Source: Aureliella helgolandensis (lineage in GTDB: Bacteria; Planctomycetota; Planctomycetia; Pirellulales; Pirellulaceae). Taken from it: 64,000 bases of DNA. A program made the position numbers and the translations under genes. How positions within the stretch are numbered: position 1 is the stretch's first letter; every line of letters begins with the position of its first letter. The stretch spans positions 5,022,001-5,086,000 of the forward strand of contig NZ_CP036298.1 in assembly GCF_007752135.1 (NCBI RefSeq), given 5' to 3'. Shown here piece by piece: positions 63,934 through 64,000 of this stretch. Below the pieces are notes generated by a model. The model did not search any database and had not been told where the DNA came from. It saw only the letters and a list, made by a program, of their open reading frames with translations.

Positions 63934-64000
63934 CGGAGCCTCAAATCGTATCGTGAACGAATTCTCAAATAGTGGACGTAAGTTCCTAGGCTCATCATAA

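Noticed and set aside
1-64000. tRNA, rRNA, transposase or prophage genes
   Set aside because: Both strands were read for these; no cloverleaf, rRNA-like block, DDE transposase or integrase was found.

Overview
The window looks like a chromosomal segment of a planctomycete, most likely of the Pirellulaceae (Rhodopirellula/Blastopirellula type). The evidence is protein content: two DUF1501 + PSD1/cytochrome-C-like (DUF1549/DUF1553) gene pairs, four type I sulfatases, a PEP-CTERM exoprotein, an ECF sigma factor next to a Ser/Thr kinase, a WD40-caspase protein, a cysteine-rich surface-type protein, and many intergenic hairpin repeats. The genus call is inference; no rRNA or tRNA gene was found to anchor it.

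Layout. 0-5 kb: a lone AAA ATPase, a small ABM monooxygenase, and a PSD1-DUF1501 pair on the minus strand. 5-10 kb: a PqaA-like secreted protein, a repeat-rich spacer, and modABC for molybdate uptake. 10-23 kb: a minus-strand operon for a four-carbon sugar acid (MFS transporter, a Gfo/Idh oxidoreductase fused to a cyclase-family hydrolase, a DUF1537 kinase, a class II aldolase-type decarboxylase, an isocitrate/isopropylmalate-dehydrogenase-like enzyme, possibly a DUF5060 glycoside-hydrolase-like protein). A divergent LysR regulator and a TAT-exported lactonase follow. 23-27 kb: DUF547 protein, TVP38-like membrane protein, a small membrane ORF, and an ECF sigma/zinc-finger anti-sigma pair. 28-32.5 kb: the second PSD1-DUF1501 pair.

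32.7-37 kb: a same-strand envelope-sensing cluster, made of BlaI repressor, a broken BlaR1/M56-WD40 gene, an ECF sigma factor, and a large membrane protein ending in a beta-lactamase-like serine hydrolase. 37-45 kb: ThuA protein, a six-unit tandem array that carries copies of the thuA 3' end, two sulfatases, a tagaturonate-epimerase-like enzyme and a PhoD-type phosphatase, a set suited to degradation of sulfated polysaccharide. 45-49 kb: PEP-CTERM protein, a 1.1 kb repeat island with a 275-bp direct duplication and nested hairpins, and a peptidoglycan-binding protein with a caspase-like/DUF4347-like C-terminus. 49-58 kb: HExxH protein, sulfatase, a frameshifted secreted alpha/beta-hydrolase, ECF sigma plus Ser/Thr kinase, sulfatase, Cys-rich protein. 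58.9-64 kb: an HtrA-like protease in tandem with a large WD40-caspase protein.

The strongest candidates for something new are the Gfo/Idh-cyclase fusion inside the C4-acid operon, the BlaI/sigma/serine-hydrolase cluster with its collapsed BlaR1 gene, the caspase-HtrA pair, and the thuA-tail repeat array. All functional assignments come from reading motifs and family resemblance by eye; no database search was run.
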